Assembly: GCA_022577435.1 (NCBI GenBank)
Contig: JAKOON010000008.1
Location: forward strand, 20,357,001 to 20,421,000
DNA length: 64,000 nt
From: Embiotoca jacksoni
Lineage: Eukaryota; Chordata; Actinopteri; Embiotocidae
Direction: 5' to 3'
Shown here: one piece after another, positions 1-10,015 of the stretch
Numbering within the stretch: position 1 is the stretch's first letter
How the letters are laid out: each line of letters begins with the position of its first letter
Made by a program: the position numbers and the translations under genes
Notes under the pieces: model-generated
The model's database searches: none
What the model was told of the DNA's origin: nothing
The model's input: the letters and a program-made list of their open reading frames with translations, nothing else

Positions 1-651
1 GTGGACGATAAAATGAAATGGCATTGTAATTGCATTTCAGTGTTTTGAATAACATTGACTGGACAATCTTTACAAGATTTTGAAGTTACATTGGTTTTAC
101 TAAATCCACTTAAACCGGATTAAAGTTGAATTGCTGTCTTTAAAACCTAAACCCATCAATTCATCAAGCATATGCCTAATTTCCTGTACTACATTTATGT
201 ATTTGTTTTCTACAGCTGGCATTTTGCACTAAAATAATGAGAAGGCACCATAGGTTCAATGCTGTTGCATTCAAAAAGACAGTTTGGAAATATCTAAATA
301 TAACAAATCAAACCCGTTTCATTATTTTGAATCCATCAAAAGCAAAGCTATGAATTACTGCCAGAGAAAAGGATTTCAAGTCCTAATAGCTGCCATATCT
401 AAGATCAAAACACTTATTTTAGTGAACTTTTCAGAGTTGAGTGGTGCCGAGCAGCGGCAGGTGTCAAAATTATACTGCAGAGAACCTTAATCAAAGGTAA
501 AAAGCATGGGTTGTGTCTTGGAGTCTACAGAACGGTAACAGAATCACATCTATCAGTCATCAGCAACACACTCAAACCTACAGACGTCTGCTAAGATGCA
601 AAGACACAGACACACCTGCACACAAACACTATGTACACACACACACATACA

Positions 652-652
<1 letters not shown>
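1..652. other. Non-coding DNA, nothing recognised
   Basis: AT-rich unique-looking DNA. No open frame resembles a known protein and no repeat family is recognised. The last 50 bases are a degenerate CA-rich lead-in to the microsatellite that follows. Confidence 0.6.

Positions 653-717
<65 letters not shown>
653..717. repeat. (AC)n microsatellite
   Basis: An uninterrupted AC dinucleotide run of about 32 units, preceded from about 601 by an imperfect CA-rich stretch (ACACAGACACACCTGCACAC). Open frames through it encode only TH/HT repeats and are artefacts. Confidence 0.98.
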
Positions 718-718
<1 letters not shown>

Positions 719-1733
719 TTTCACACAGTATAATTTCACTCTGGTCATTATGAAGTAGCATTTTTCGCTTTTTTTAACTCAACAGAAATTGAAGGACTTC
801 AAGAAGTAAATTCTGACTATTTTTTACTGTTTGAGAAATCAACAGCTACTTGAGGTGTAAATTTTGCACACAATAAGACAATAAAAAAGAGAAATCTCAT
901 TCTATCTAGACAGTTATTGCACAACTTTGTTGTTTATTTTAAAGTTGAAAAGGAGACATGCAGACATTGGGGATAATTGAAAAACGTTTCTCACTTCCGG
1001 GTCTAATATCTTGCTTTTTCGTAGCTTTATAATTGTCATTTAAACATCATCCACATTAAATGTGAGTCCTATCCTATCCCCTAATGTTGATATTAGTGCT
1101 TACAAGTGTTGCTTAAGGTCTAGTGAATGTTGTATGTGTAGTTTTTGACCATTTAGGGATTTTTCATACTGCAAATTCAATCCTCGTGGTAATTACACTT
1201 TCAGATACAACCTCAGGAGTTATGGCCACTCCAAAAAGTCTAAACGTTTGAGTACCATGAACAGTTTCTGAGTTTCTGGAAGGGTTGCAATAGTGAAAAG
1301 GGCCATTAAAGAACTTGTGGGAAAGTTAAGTTTTTGTGTAAAACATTGGCCTAGTGTTAGCTGTTGGATCAGTGCTCCATTAATTTTGTTTGCCCCAAGT
1401 ATCATTGCTATCTGCCAGCATGTGTTAGCATCCAACTATTATTGTATTTGCTCTGCCTTGCAAGCAGCATTCCTACATCTTGCAGTTCCATGTGTGTGTT
1501 TAGATTAAGCAGATAATCTAATCACAATACAATCAGCAAGGATTTATCTGTTTTGACTGCTCAAGGTTAGGACTGCCATAGTAAGACTATTCAAGGGTGG
1601 TAAGAGGAAAATTACATCTTAAAAGTTCAACCTCCTCCCCGGAGAATGGTACTTGAACCAAACACACTCAAAGAGATTACTTCAAAGACAGTATTCCTTT
1701 AGGAAAAAACAGCATTAACATATTGGAAACAAT
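718..1733. other. Non-coding DNA, nothing recognised
   Basis: About 1 kb without a supported gene or repeat. Two opposing open frames of 71 codons overlap around 1220-1508 on opposite strands and match nothing I know; such mirrored short frames are expected by chance. Confidence 0.55.
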
Positions 1734-1797
1734 AACCCCCCCCATCCCCCCTCCTCCTCCTCCTCCACCCCCATCCCCACCCCCCCAAACCCCCAAC
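1734..1797. repeat. C-rich polypyrimidine tract
   Basis: A run of C blocks separated by AT, CTC or A, including a (CCT)n section. On the minus strand it gives several G runs of four to seven, so G-quadruplex or triplex structure is possible. It abuts the CA repeat directly. Confidence 0.9.
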
Positions 1798-1799
1798 AC

Positions 1800-1850
<51 letters not shown>
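1798..1850. repeat. (AC)n microsatellite
   Basis: A pure AC run of about 26 units directly after the C-rich tract, forming one compound simple-sequence block from 1734 to 1850. Confidence 0.97.
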
Positions 1851-1852
<2 letters not shown>

Positions 1853-2047
1853 TTTGAGTCAACGAAAACAATGTGCAACCCTACAAAGAATCCATTGTCA
1901 TGGAAATTATTCAGGGTAATTAAGGTGTTGCTGGTATAGCATAGAAAATCTATCTCCCCTCAAGCATGGGGGCTACTGTTCACACAGGCTGTCAATAAAT
2001 TTGATCCATTATGTGTTTTTCTTCTTCTTGAATTGGGCGAGTGACTA

Positions 2048-2050
<3 letters not shown>

Positions 2051-2080
<30 letters not shown>

Positions 2081-2126
2081 CCCCTCGGGAATTAATGAAG
2101 TAACTACCTAACCTAACCTAACCTAC
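2051..2126 (+). repeat. LINE-like 3' tail with poly-A and CTAAC pentamers
   Basis: A run of 28 A is followed by TTCCCCTCGGGAATTAATGA and then about four CTAAC-type pentamers. Many teleost LINE copies end in a CCCCTTGGGATTAATAAAG-like phrase followed by a short tandem tail, and this stretch looks like a decayed copy of that end. No reverse transcriptase remnant is visible just upstream. The family is not assigned. Confidence 0.45.
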
Positions 2127-5100
2127 TTCTTCACATTGCAATTTCAAAAAAAATGTTGATGAAACTTTCATATTGCAATGGCTTCTCTTTATCATAGCCC
2201 TGATGGCATGGCTTAGAGGACGGTTTCAAAACAAAACATTTTATTTGTTCTTAAAATAGGTCATTGAAGCTGAAAGGGTGCCTATATTATATTCAAGGAT
2301 TACCAAGTAAAGGGTATTTACTAAATTTCAATAGTAAACTGGGTCATGACAACATACACCGGGATTAGGAAACTCCATATGAAATACAAATGATTATGTC
2401 ATGAGATTTTCATTTCTACTGAAATAATCATCTTTACTGTAAGGTATTTATGCTTCCAATTTACTGAACAATCCTCCGCCCAAAAAAAGAAAATAATTGA
2501 AGTAGAAGACCATTGTTTTGGTGTACAGGCTCTGGAGGCTGTAACATAACAATCTACATTTCTCAGCGCTGCAGGCATCCTTGTTATCACGTGACCAGAA
2601 ATCGTTGGTTTATTTGTGTAAAAGATTGTCAATATTATAAACATGAGTTTTGTGAGGATTCACTCATGAGTACAGTAGCCACAGTGCAGGGTTTTGTTTT
2701 TTTTCACTCCCCAGCAACACTTGTCATTTAATTCAATTCAAATGAGCCATCTGGCAAGTTTTCACTCATTATCTAAATATCATTGTTTTAGTGGACGAGG
2801 ACATAAATACATTAATGATATTGTGAACGCTAACTCTTTCCACCCACACAAGCACATAGCCTGAAGGACAAAAAATGGGCATGAATCAAAATCCCTGATG
2901 TATAATCCTTCAAATAGAAAATCCACTTCAAAGTCTTATTTCATCCATCCAAGACTCACATGCTCATGTCTGCACCACTACAGTCAGGCCCCTCAGGTAC
3001 TAGTTTTAGGGTCAATGTGCTGATAAAACCAGCTAATGATGCCTTCAAAGACCACTAGGTCTACAGAGGCTGACCACAGGAGATTCAACTTTTTTTTATT
3101 TCAATATTTATAAATATATATGAGAGCATTTATTTATTAATTTAACCCCCCGCACCTTAGCTTACTTCTTTAGCCTTTTCATTTAAAATTCATCACTGTT
3201 CAAATTGTGAGTTAATTTTGTTTAGCAGATCTTAGGAGACTGTGATCAAACAAGGATTACTGACAGTTGTGAGCATGTTTGTTTATGTGAATACGAGTAT
3301 TGATGCGAACTTGTAGATGGTAAAGAACTCTAAGTGAATAGATGTGATTAGGCATTGAAATGGCATTCTGTACAAAACAAAACAACAATCATGATTTTAA
3401 AAAAACATCCATGAATATATTTGCTCTGTATAGCCTCAAATACCATTATCATCACTGATCAAAATCACCTCTACTGTTTGACTCCATTTGTTAGAATTTG
3501 CCTACATGGTGTATGATATAAATCCTGAGTTACAAACTTTCGGTAATGTAAGTCAAGTAAATCCCGACAGGTTCTATCAATACGAACAATAATCTGGGGA
3601 CACATTTGGGAATCTAAAGTTATAAACTAAATTTGAAAATTTGCATTGACAGAATAGAAAGGTCATTTGTTATTTTTTTGTCTTGACATATATATTTGTG
3701 ATCTATAAATGTCCTCAGTCATGAATTGGCAACTTTGCGTGATTTGAAAAACAATATGAATGAATCAATGCCAAATGAGGTCTGTGGCTTTGTGGTCCAC
3801 ATTAAACGCATCTGATGTGTGTTTGATGAGTTTTTCATGCATTTTATTTTTTCTATATATTCTAAGCATTTTGAAGCTGAAGATTTGTCCCCATCTTTGT
3901 TGAGTAAAGTTACCGTGGTAACGGATACCATTCTTGTCTGTTGCAAAGTCAGTTGCAAAGGCAGTGTTTACTTGTTTCCAAACACGCTGACTCTCTCCTC
4001 AGTATTCCAGTTAGCATTATCAAACTCTGGCCATTGAACAGAGCTGCTCTCTCTTTCATGTCTGCTCACTTAACATTCCCACACACACTGTACCCATTCT
4101 CTCCACTGCTCAGCAGTCTTTAATTCAGGAACTCACTAATAAGGACTTCCCGTAAAGCAGGTGATTCAACGGATGCATTCAGTTTGTTCAACGAGTCTCT
4201 GCACTAAAACAACAATTTGTTAATTTCTCATCCATCCTTTCAGTTATTATTCCACATTATCATATAGTGTGACAAAAAAATAAATGGGTAGTGTGTTGTC
4301 ATCAGCTTCAGTAGTATACTGTAGCTCGCAAAAAAATTTAGAACATTTCTTCTGGTAAGTTCACACAGAGAAAAAAACAGGTTTGCATTAAATTAAAAAA
4401 AAAAAAAAATCCTACCAGATTCAGTTTATTGTAAATACTCAGCTTTATCAAAGACATAAGTGTTAGTATATTTAGCAGCCCTTTCACAGACTGATGAACG
4501 CACCCATAACAAATGCATTTTTTTTTTGTCTGAAGGTGCAGGCCAGCTACCTTAAAGACAGATTTAGTTTTTTCTTTTTCTTTTTTATTCTAGAGTTACT
4601 CTAATGTCTAATGTTACATTTTTAGAGTGAATGCTATATCTTTAGGCTCATAATACCCATAGCTTCTTCCTTTTTCTTAAAAGCACAAGAGCAACTCTGT
4701 GGTTAACTCATTATGAACCATCATTTCTGCAGTCCGCTATTCAAATGAATGAAATATGTACTCATCAAATTTGTGCACATATGTAGGCAAGTCTATTCCA
4801 TTCTAAATGTGCTGCCTAATAGCTGATAGCTAAACTACACATGTGAAATGTTAAGGCTTATTATTTCACTCTTCTTTCACTCATATTATGCCATTCGCTG
4901 GTTATTGAAAAAAAAAATGTGTTCTTGTTTTCAGCTAAACCCAGATGATGAACATTATTTTAGGGAACAAGTGAGCTGTGCTGATGCTATGCCAACAGAA
5001 ATGACAGACAATGTTTGAAAATTAATAAAAAAAAATATGAAAGTTAAAAAATGCCAGAAATCATTTGACTAAAACTACTCCACAAGGATAAAACATTAAA

Positions 5101-5635
5101 ACCAGGTGCCAGAATAAACAATATTCACCAAATGCAGTTATTTGAAGGCTGACTATGTGTTTCTCCGAATCAATTCACAGCAAAAAATAAATAAAATGTT
5201 GTTTGGTTGTCAGTGTTATGTCATGTTAGGTTTGAGTGAGCAACTCAAACACAGAGGAAGAACAAGAATCACTGCGGCAGTGAGGAAGGGATGTTCCTCC
5301 ATGTCTGTTATTTCATACTTGATACCTGTTTATGCTTACTCTGATTGTTTTTGATGATGATTTCCCATGATAAATTGCATGCACGGTCTTTCCCAAGGTG
5401 CACAGCATGTGGCTGTTGAAGAGTGACAGGGAGTTTAAAGCTGCTAATGTGCCTGACAATGGAAAATCATTTGAGGGGATGACTGGCCCCAGAAAAGAGG
5501 TAACACGGCTGGAAGAGATTAACTGATCACAGCCAGAGAAAACATTTAAGATATTGAAGAGTTTGTCTTTATTAATACACAGTATGTTTGCGTTACTGTG
5601 TCTGTTTCTACCTAGCTAACTGTCCATCTGTTCAT
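2127..5635. other. Non-coding DNA, nothing recognised apart from an X-box-like site
   Basis: About 3.5 kb of AT-leaning DNA without a supported gene. Short A and T runs occur near 3417, 4394 and 4910. The RFX-like palindrome at 3909-3922 is annotated separately. Open frames of 60-81 codons are present on both strands but overlap one another and show no recognisable protein. Confidence 0.55.
3909..3922. promoter_or_regulatory. RFX X-box-like inverted repeat
   Basis: GTTACCGTGGTAAC is an inverted repeat of GTTACC around a 2-base spacer. It fits the RFX-factor X-box consensus GTNRCC-N(0-3)-RGYAAC at every fixed position. X-boxes usually lie near transcription starts of ciliary and immune genes, but no promoter or exon can be seen here, so function is inferred from the motif only. 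A single 14-base match can occur by chance. Confidence 0.4.
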
Positions 5636-5708
5636 TGGTCTGTCTATCTATCTAAATATTTGTTGATCAATCTATCCATCTAATCCATTTATTTATTTAT
5701 ATATATTA
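5636..5708. repeat. Degenerate (TCTA)n/(TTTA)n low-complexity tract
   Basis: GTCTATCTATC is followed by interrupted TCTA, TCCA and TTTA units, ending in TATATATTAAT. Tetranucleotide tails of this kind often mark the ends of teleost LINE copies, but no LINE body is visible beside it. Confidence 0.7.
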
Positions 5709-8389
5709 ATCTCGTTTGCGTTGTCCCTTACTGGAAATTGAATGAAATTTCAAAAGCCAGATAGCTCAGCAGCATAATTGAATGTAGAGGAAATAAAAAA
5801 AATTAAACAAGAAAATAACTGAAGAAAGAGCCACCAGGGTACTGGACACATTGATTGCTAAGTGCTCTCTTGAAACTGCAGTTCACAAATATCACAGCAT
5901 GGACAATTACAACAACTTAGCACTGAAAAGCTATTAATTACTGTGAACCAGAGATGAAATGATCTGAACCATTCAGTTCAGATCAGTTTTGGCCCAGATA
6001 ATGTCCCCATCAAGTAGCATGGATGTCCATATTAATAAAGTCTTCTGTTACAGTGGTAAATTAAAGTGTACAAAACTGCTGCTTCTGAAAACTGCACCAC
6101 CTGCATTTGTTTAACAGCAGCTGCATTTAACAGTGAAATGTTTTCTCAGTGAAGGGCCACTTCGACTTTCACCATTACAATTACTTTACTTCATGAGGCT
6201 AGTATAGCAAGGTACAAGCACTAATGGATGATAAATCGTGCATGGACAAACTACATTTTATCATATTTGAGACCAATAGTTAAAGCCTCACATTAGCTTA
6301 CACATCTTAATCAGAGCCACATAGAGAAGTGAACTGATTTTATATTGAGGAAGAAAGAGCTCCAGTACAGGATTGATCAGGGGAGAAAAAGTAGCATCCC
6401 CACTGTAAACAGCCTAAATTACACCATGCACCTTCATGAAATTCCTTGTAGCTCAGTTATTACAATACGCCACATAAGCCTTTTATATATTTATATTCAC
6501 AGTAAACAAATTCAGTGCTCTTTGTAACATGTTTGTTTTTCATGCTGTACTTCTCTTCTGGGCATTTTGTTGTCACAACAAACTGATGTCCTCTCTGCAG
6601 TTAGATAGTTAAAAAAAAACAATGAGTAAAGGTGGAAAATGAGGTTGAACACACATATTTCCCACGAGAGTACCCTCCGATTCTCCATTTCTTGTTTCCA
6701 CAGGTCCAATTAACAGCTTTGGTACCAATTAGTAAAATCAAGCCTTCCCTGACAGAAAACCCAAGGGGTTATGTGTGTCAAGAACCAGCGCCTGAGCAGA
6801 AAAAAAAAGTTTGCAAAGTAAGAGTAGATCTCAGTCAGGAATAACTGGGGCAGTGAGGTTAAATGTCTTTGTTCTATGTGTTTTCATTCCCTTTTGTTGT
6901 TATTTTACGCATCCCGTTAAAACTAGTGGCAAAACTGAATAGTTTCCAGGGACATTTTAAGTTGTTTTTTTTCTTGACATTTTGACACCAGTACTGCCGT
7001 GCACAAACATGGTTTAAAAATCTTCTCTTTCTTATAAAAAGAGGGGGGGGGGGAACTCTATATTGTAGCACTTTTCCTCTATTGTGCTTTGTTTTCCACA
7101 CTCTCTCCCAGATTCATCTCCTCTTAAGCATCCTCTTAGGATAATGAGGTGTATTGCTGTAGATATGGCAGGAGTATCAATCTGAACAGCACAGACAACT
7201 TACAGGCCTCGCCCGAAGCCAACAGGTTTATTAGCATGCCAGGGATAACAAATGACTTAACATGCTTCCCTCTTTAATAACCTTGTACACCTACAAGACA
7301 ACAATAACAGAGATGCCACACTGAGTGCTCCTTAATTCAATTAAAGAAGCATGGCCGATGAGCGTGCTGTGTAAAAAGAAGACCTTGAGGCACTGATAAA
7401 CTTAACAGCTCTACATTTCCATGAGAGATCCCAGGTCGACATACAATGTGAATCTTGCACTATAAAGGTGAGGCTGAGTAAGAACCAGTGAAGTCTTATT
7501 TCAGGAATAATAATGTATTTGTACATTTTGGTCATAATTGTCTGTGTGTCAAATGTGTAGCCATAAGCCTTCAGTGGCCAGTTCCTTTCTCTCCAGGGTA
7601 CTTAGCTGAATGCCTAGTTTCTACAAAGGTTGTTATAATCGTCCAGAACTCTGGGTTCGGCATGTTTCATTACTGTAAATTGGGTACATACTTTGATACA
7701 AAAACCGCATTGTATTTGTAAGCCATTGTTTTGAATATTATGTTCTTGGGTCAAATATTTTAAAGCATAATTCCATAAATGTCCTCGGAAATGTTGGTTG
7801 AAACTGTGTAGGTTATCAGAGCATGATTCGGCCACGTGTGAGCCATTTCTATTCATAAGCGGACCATGCAATGTGAAGAATGTATAGAAATGCAAACTGG
7901 TTTTATGAGCAGAGTGTGGAAGTAGTGCTTGGACTATGAAATATTTATTGTGTCACAATAAGATGTTTTGTCTCATCACTTACTCCCTAAATATAGTAAA
8001 AACGGTCATGCTACTTTGCGCCTGAATGTAAAGGCAAAGTGTTTAAATAGTCCACCAATACTGCTGTTTTCCAAGTGAGGGCAGTCTTTTCTTCACAAAG
8101 AAAGAGCAGGTATGGTTAATGAATGAATGGATGTTAGCTATTTAGTCTGACTCACTGGATGTAGGACGTTGGTGGAAACCTGTCATAGGCCGACTTTTTC
8201 AGCCGACGTTCTCCTTTTCTGCCGTCTGTGTGTTAGGGCTTTCAAAATCCTTGTTGTAACTGGAAACAGCAACTTCTGATCACGATGAAAATGGCAAGTC
8301 CAGACCAAGATTCAGATCATGCAATAAGGCAGGTCCGCTTGATACCTTTCAGAGTTTTGTGGAGTTTTAGACAATTCAGTGCCAGGGCG
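5709..8389. other. Non-coding DNA with a short G run and a splice-like cassette
   Basis: No supported gene. A run of 11 G lies at 7043-7053. At 6703-6818 an open segment is flanked by an acceptor-like TTGTTTCCACAG and a donor-like AAAGTAAGAG; this is discussed as a finding and is weak. Other open frames (up to 93 codons, minus strand, near 7614-7895) match nothing recognised. Confidence 0.5.
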
Positions 8390-8584
8390 AGTAAATCTAC
8401 AAAAACAAGTTCTTGTCGACACTAATTTGCACGGGCATCGTTGCGCCGCCTGAGATAAATGTGATTAGTTTAAAGTAATACAAACTAGCCAGAGCATTTT
8501 TCTCGCCCTATACCAGCATGGGTGCAGCCAGACCTTTCTCCAGTGCTTACTCAGCATGGCGGAGATAGGCCTGGCTGTGCGAGA
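8390..8584. repeat. Teleost interspersed repeat with terminal hairpin
   Basis: The phrases TGATTAGTTTAAAGTAATAC, AGCCAGAGCATTTTTCTC and CTGGCTGTGCGAGACTA match a dispersed repeat I remember from many teleost genomes, which ends in a stem formed by AGCCAGACC-type arms. Here the arms are 8526-8541 and 8561-8576, 14 of 16 bases pairing, with a 19-base loop. It is probably a non-autonomous DNA transposon end. The family name is not known to me and the left boundary is uncertain. Confidence 0.5.
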
Positions 8585-9335
8585 CTACAAAGCCATATGG
8601 CTTATGCTGCACAAGTTGTTTAGTAAAATGTAATGGTTTAGTTTCAGCAGCTTTTTTGTTCATGCGTCCACTGTGTTTACTGACCAGATTGTGTAAAATC
8701 TGCAATAAGTATCTGTCTAAACATTGTATTTATATATGAGGAAACAATGTAGCCTCATTGTTATCTCTTAATATGTCTGTTTTTTTTCATATGCGTGGTG
8801 GCCAGGTTTTGCAAGAATATGCATGATGTGCATTAAATTTGGTCATCTGCCTAATGAGGGCCTGTGTGGATGTCCACATGTAGTCCGAGCAGATTGGCAA
8901 CACCTCCAGTGCCACGTGCGCATGTGCCTGAAAAGTAAACTAGACATTTGTATATGGATGAACTGTATTCTGCATCCTTGATCTTATTCTTGTTAAGTGC
9001 TTGCACAGACTGTTCTTTGACTTTTTTACTTTTATAGTAAAAAAAGAATACAACAAACCAATGAGCGAGAAGGCGATTACAATCGTTCTATTCTATTCTG
9101 CATGAACTACTGACACTTGCCAGTTGCAAACAGGCTACATATTCCTAAATGCATTGGTAAAGATACACAGAAGGCTCAACATGTCTGGGACTGTTGTGAG
9201 GTAAAGGTCACAGATAATTAGGACGCTAATTAATATGTGACCCTGCTGTCTGGCTGAGTGGCCATCTACCGTGTTATTAAAGCTCCATGTTAATAATTTT
9301 GATGTTCACAAACTGTTCGCTCTTTCCCTCTCTCT
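8585..9335. other. Non-coding DNA, nothing recognised
   Basis: About 750 bases. Octamer-like words occur around 8810-8840 (ATATGCATGATGTGCAT). No gene or repeat is supported. Confidence 0.5.
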
Positions 9336-9357
9336 CTGTCGTACACATGTACGACAG
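9336..9357. repeat. Perfect 9-bp inverted repeat with 4-base loop
   Basis: CTGTCGTAC and GTACGACAG are exact reverse complements separated by ACAT. It is a compact hairpin lying inside the longest open frame of the window. No U run follows, so a bacterial-type terminator is not implied. Function unknown. Confidence 0.85.
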
Positions 9358-9714
9358 GCAGGGCTTATGGAGTTATACAATTGCCATTCACAGCAATGGA
9401 TGTTTTCTATACGTTTCCCCATATAGAGAGCAAACAAAGCCATTATGGCATTTCTGGATCTTCCATATAATATGCACTTCAGTGTCCATCTCACGCTGTC
9501 CCTGCTATATTCAGAGAATACATCATGGACCTGGCTCTCTCTCTAATGTTCCTCCTTGTCAGAGACAAAGGGGTTTTGAGACTGGAGGATTTGGCAGGCT
9601 CTACCACTTGCAGGCAATATTTCAACCCATCCATCTAGCTCGGATAATAGAGTGCCCTTGCTTTTCAACGCCTAGAGGAGTGACCAGTTATCACAAGCCA
9701 CCAGCTCCGTTGTT

Positions 9715-10015
9715 AATAAAACAGGGGAGGGAGGATCAGGTTGAGGAAGAGGATAAAAAAGAAAGAAGGATGCAGGGAAGGGTAAAGTAGAAATGGGTGC
9801 ATTTCATTTTGACTGACGCCTCGCAAAGGTGAAGTTGATCGTGAACAGCAGTCAGTTACCAAGCTGGCAGGAGTTCTCTTTTAACATCTTAGCTTTGCTT
9901 TCTGTGAAGATAAATTTATCCCCATCATATCTCTCTTCAGACCGTGGAGAGGGGTGGAGAAGTGAGGAGAGGGGAGATGAGAAGAATTGGAGTGGAGAGG
10001 TGGGGCAGGCAGTGT
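9715..10015. repeat. Purine-rich low-complexity tracts
   Basis: Two purine-rich stretches, about 9718-9790 (GGGGAGGGAGGATCAGG-like) and about 9938-10010, the latter built from imperfect GTGGAGAGG units. They are separated by ordinary sequence. The open reading here encodes an E/K/R-rich tail (residues about 140-167 of the 167-codon frame), which is a by-product of purine bias. Confidence 0.7.

Noticed and set aside
2104..2126. Interstitial telomere-like repeat (CCTAAC-like)
   Set aside because: The unit is a pentamer, not the vertebrate hexamer, and it sits at a LINE-like tail.
9287..9790. A 167-codon plus-strand open frame, the longest in the window
   Set aside because: It matches no family I recognise, its C-terminal end is a translation of purine-rich low complexity, a minus-strand frame overlaps its first part, and a hairpin lies within it. 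One frame of this length in 64 kb of AT-rich DNA is not far beyond chance.
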